A stretch of 12,282 nt of DNA, taken from positions 1 to 12,282 of the forward strand of contig CAJTVY010000070.1 in NCBI GenBank assembly GCA_910579925.1, written 5' to 3'. Position numbers and translations under genes: made by a program. The stretch comes from an uncultured Dorea sp. GTDB lineage: Bacteria > Bacillota > Clostridia > Lachnospirales > Lachnospiraceae. The notes beneath the pieces are model-generated. The model was given only the letters and a program-made list of their open reading frames with translations, was not told where the DNA came from and ran no database searches. This document shows, piece after piece, positions 12,252 through 12,282 of this stretch. Position 1 is the first letter of the stretch; the number at the start of each line of letters is the position of its first letter.

Positions 12252-12282
12252 CAACTCCCCTAGCCCCTCATTCATGAGGGGA

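Noticed and set aside
12066..12275. 69-residue minus-strand frame at the right edge
   Set aside because: It reads through an intrinsic terminator and a promoter, lacks a ribosome site and resembles no protein.

Overview
The window reads as chromosomal DNA of a low-to-mid G+C anaerobic Firmicute, most likely a gut Lachnospiraceae. The signs are an rpsF-ssb-rpsR cassette next to a DUF951 gene, strong AGGAGG ribosome sites, a class B sortase, a zinc-ribbon/DUF5685/J-domain cassette typical of that family, and a PrdA-like amino-acid-reductase fragment. Genus cannot be fixed from sequence alone.

Layout. (1) 1-1440, minus strand: ribosomal protein S6, single-strand binding protein and ribosomal protein S18, with a promoter and structured leader before rpsF and an intrinsic terminator after rpsR. 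(2) 1429-2600, minus strand: a class B sortase overlapping a DUF951 gene by 4 bases. (3) 2740-4032, minus strand: a serine dehydratase alpha/cysteine desulfidase-like Fe-S protein with its own promoter. (4) 4105-4247: a divergent intergenic region with promoters in both directions and a C/G-tract palindrome. (5) 4257-6850, plus strand: a small two-TM zinc-ribbon protein, a DUF5685 protein with two Asp-rich motifs, a J-domain/TPR-like protein with a Cys-rich tail, and a flavodoxin. (6) 6823-9767, minus strand: cysK, an HD-domain protein, a DnaQ-type exonuclease with a topoisomerase-type zinc finger, and a 135-residue stand-alone protein resembling the N-terminus of D-proline reductase PrdA. Its terminator lies partly inside the converging flavodoxin gene. 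(7) 9800-9945, minus strand: an unusual tRNA-Asn (C33 and an A7/A66 mismatch) 32 bases before cysK, and beside it a 20-bp hairpin whose loop carries 12 bases of the tRNA D-arm. (8) 9976-11817, minus strand: a two-TM methyl-accepting chemotaxis protein with no chemotaxis neighbours. (9) 11818-12282: AT-rich intergenic DNA with a terminator for an off-window gene, then a promoter, a short structured RNA candidate and its own terminator, all on the minus strand upstream of the chemotaxis receptor.

Most genes are ordinary core or accessory functions. The parts that merit most attention are the odd tRNA/hairpin pair, the 12043-12179 RNA candidate, the orphan PrdA-like protein, the Cys-to-Val change in the cysteine desulfidase-like protein, and the DUF5685/J-domain cassette behind a CsoR-like palindrome. 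No CRISPR array, transposase, phage gene or rRNA was seen.
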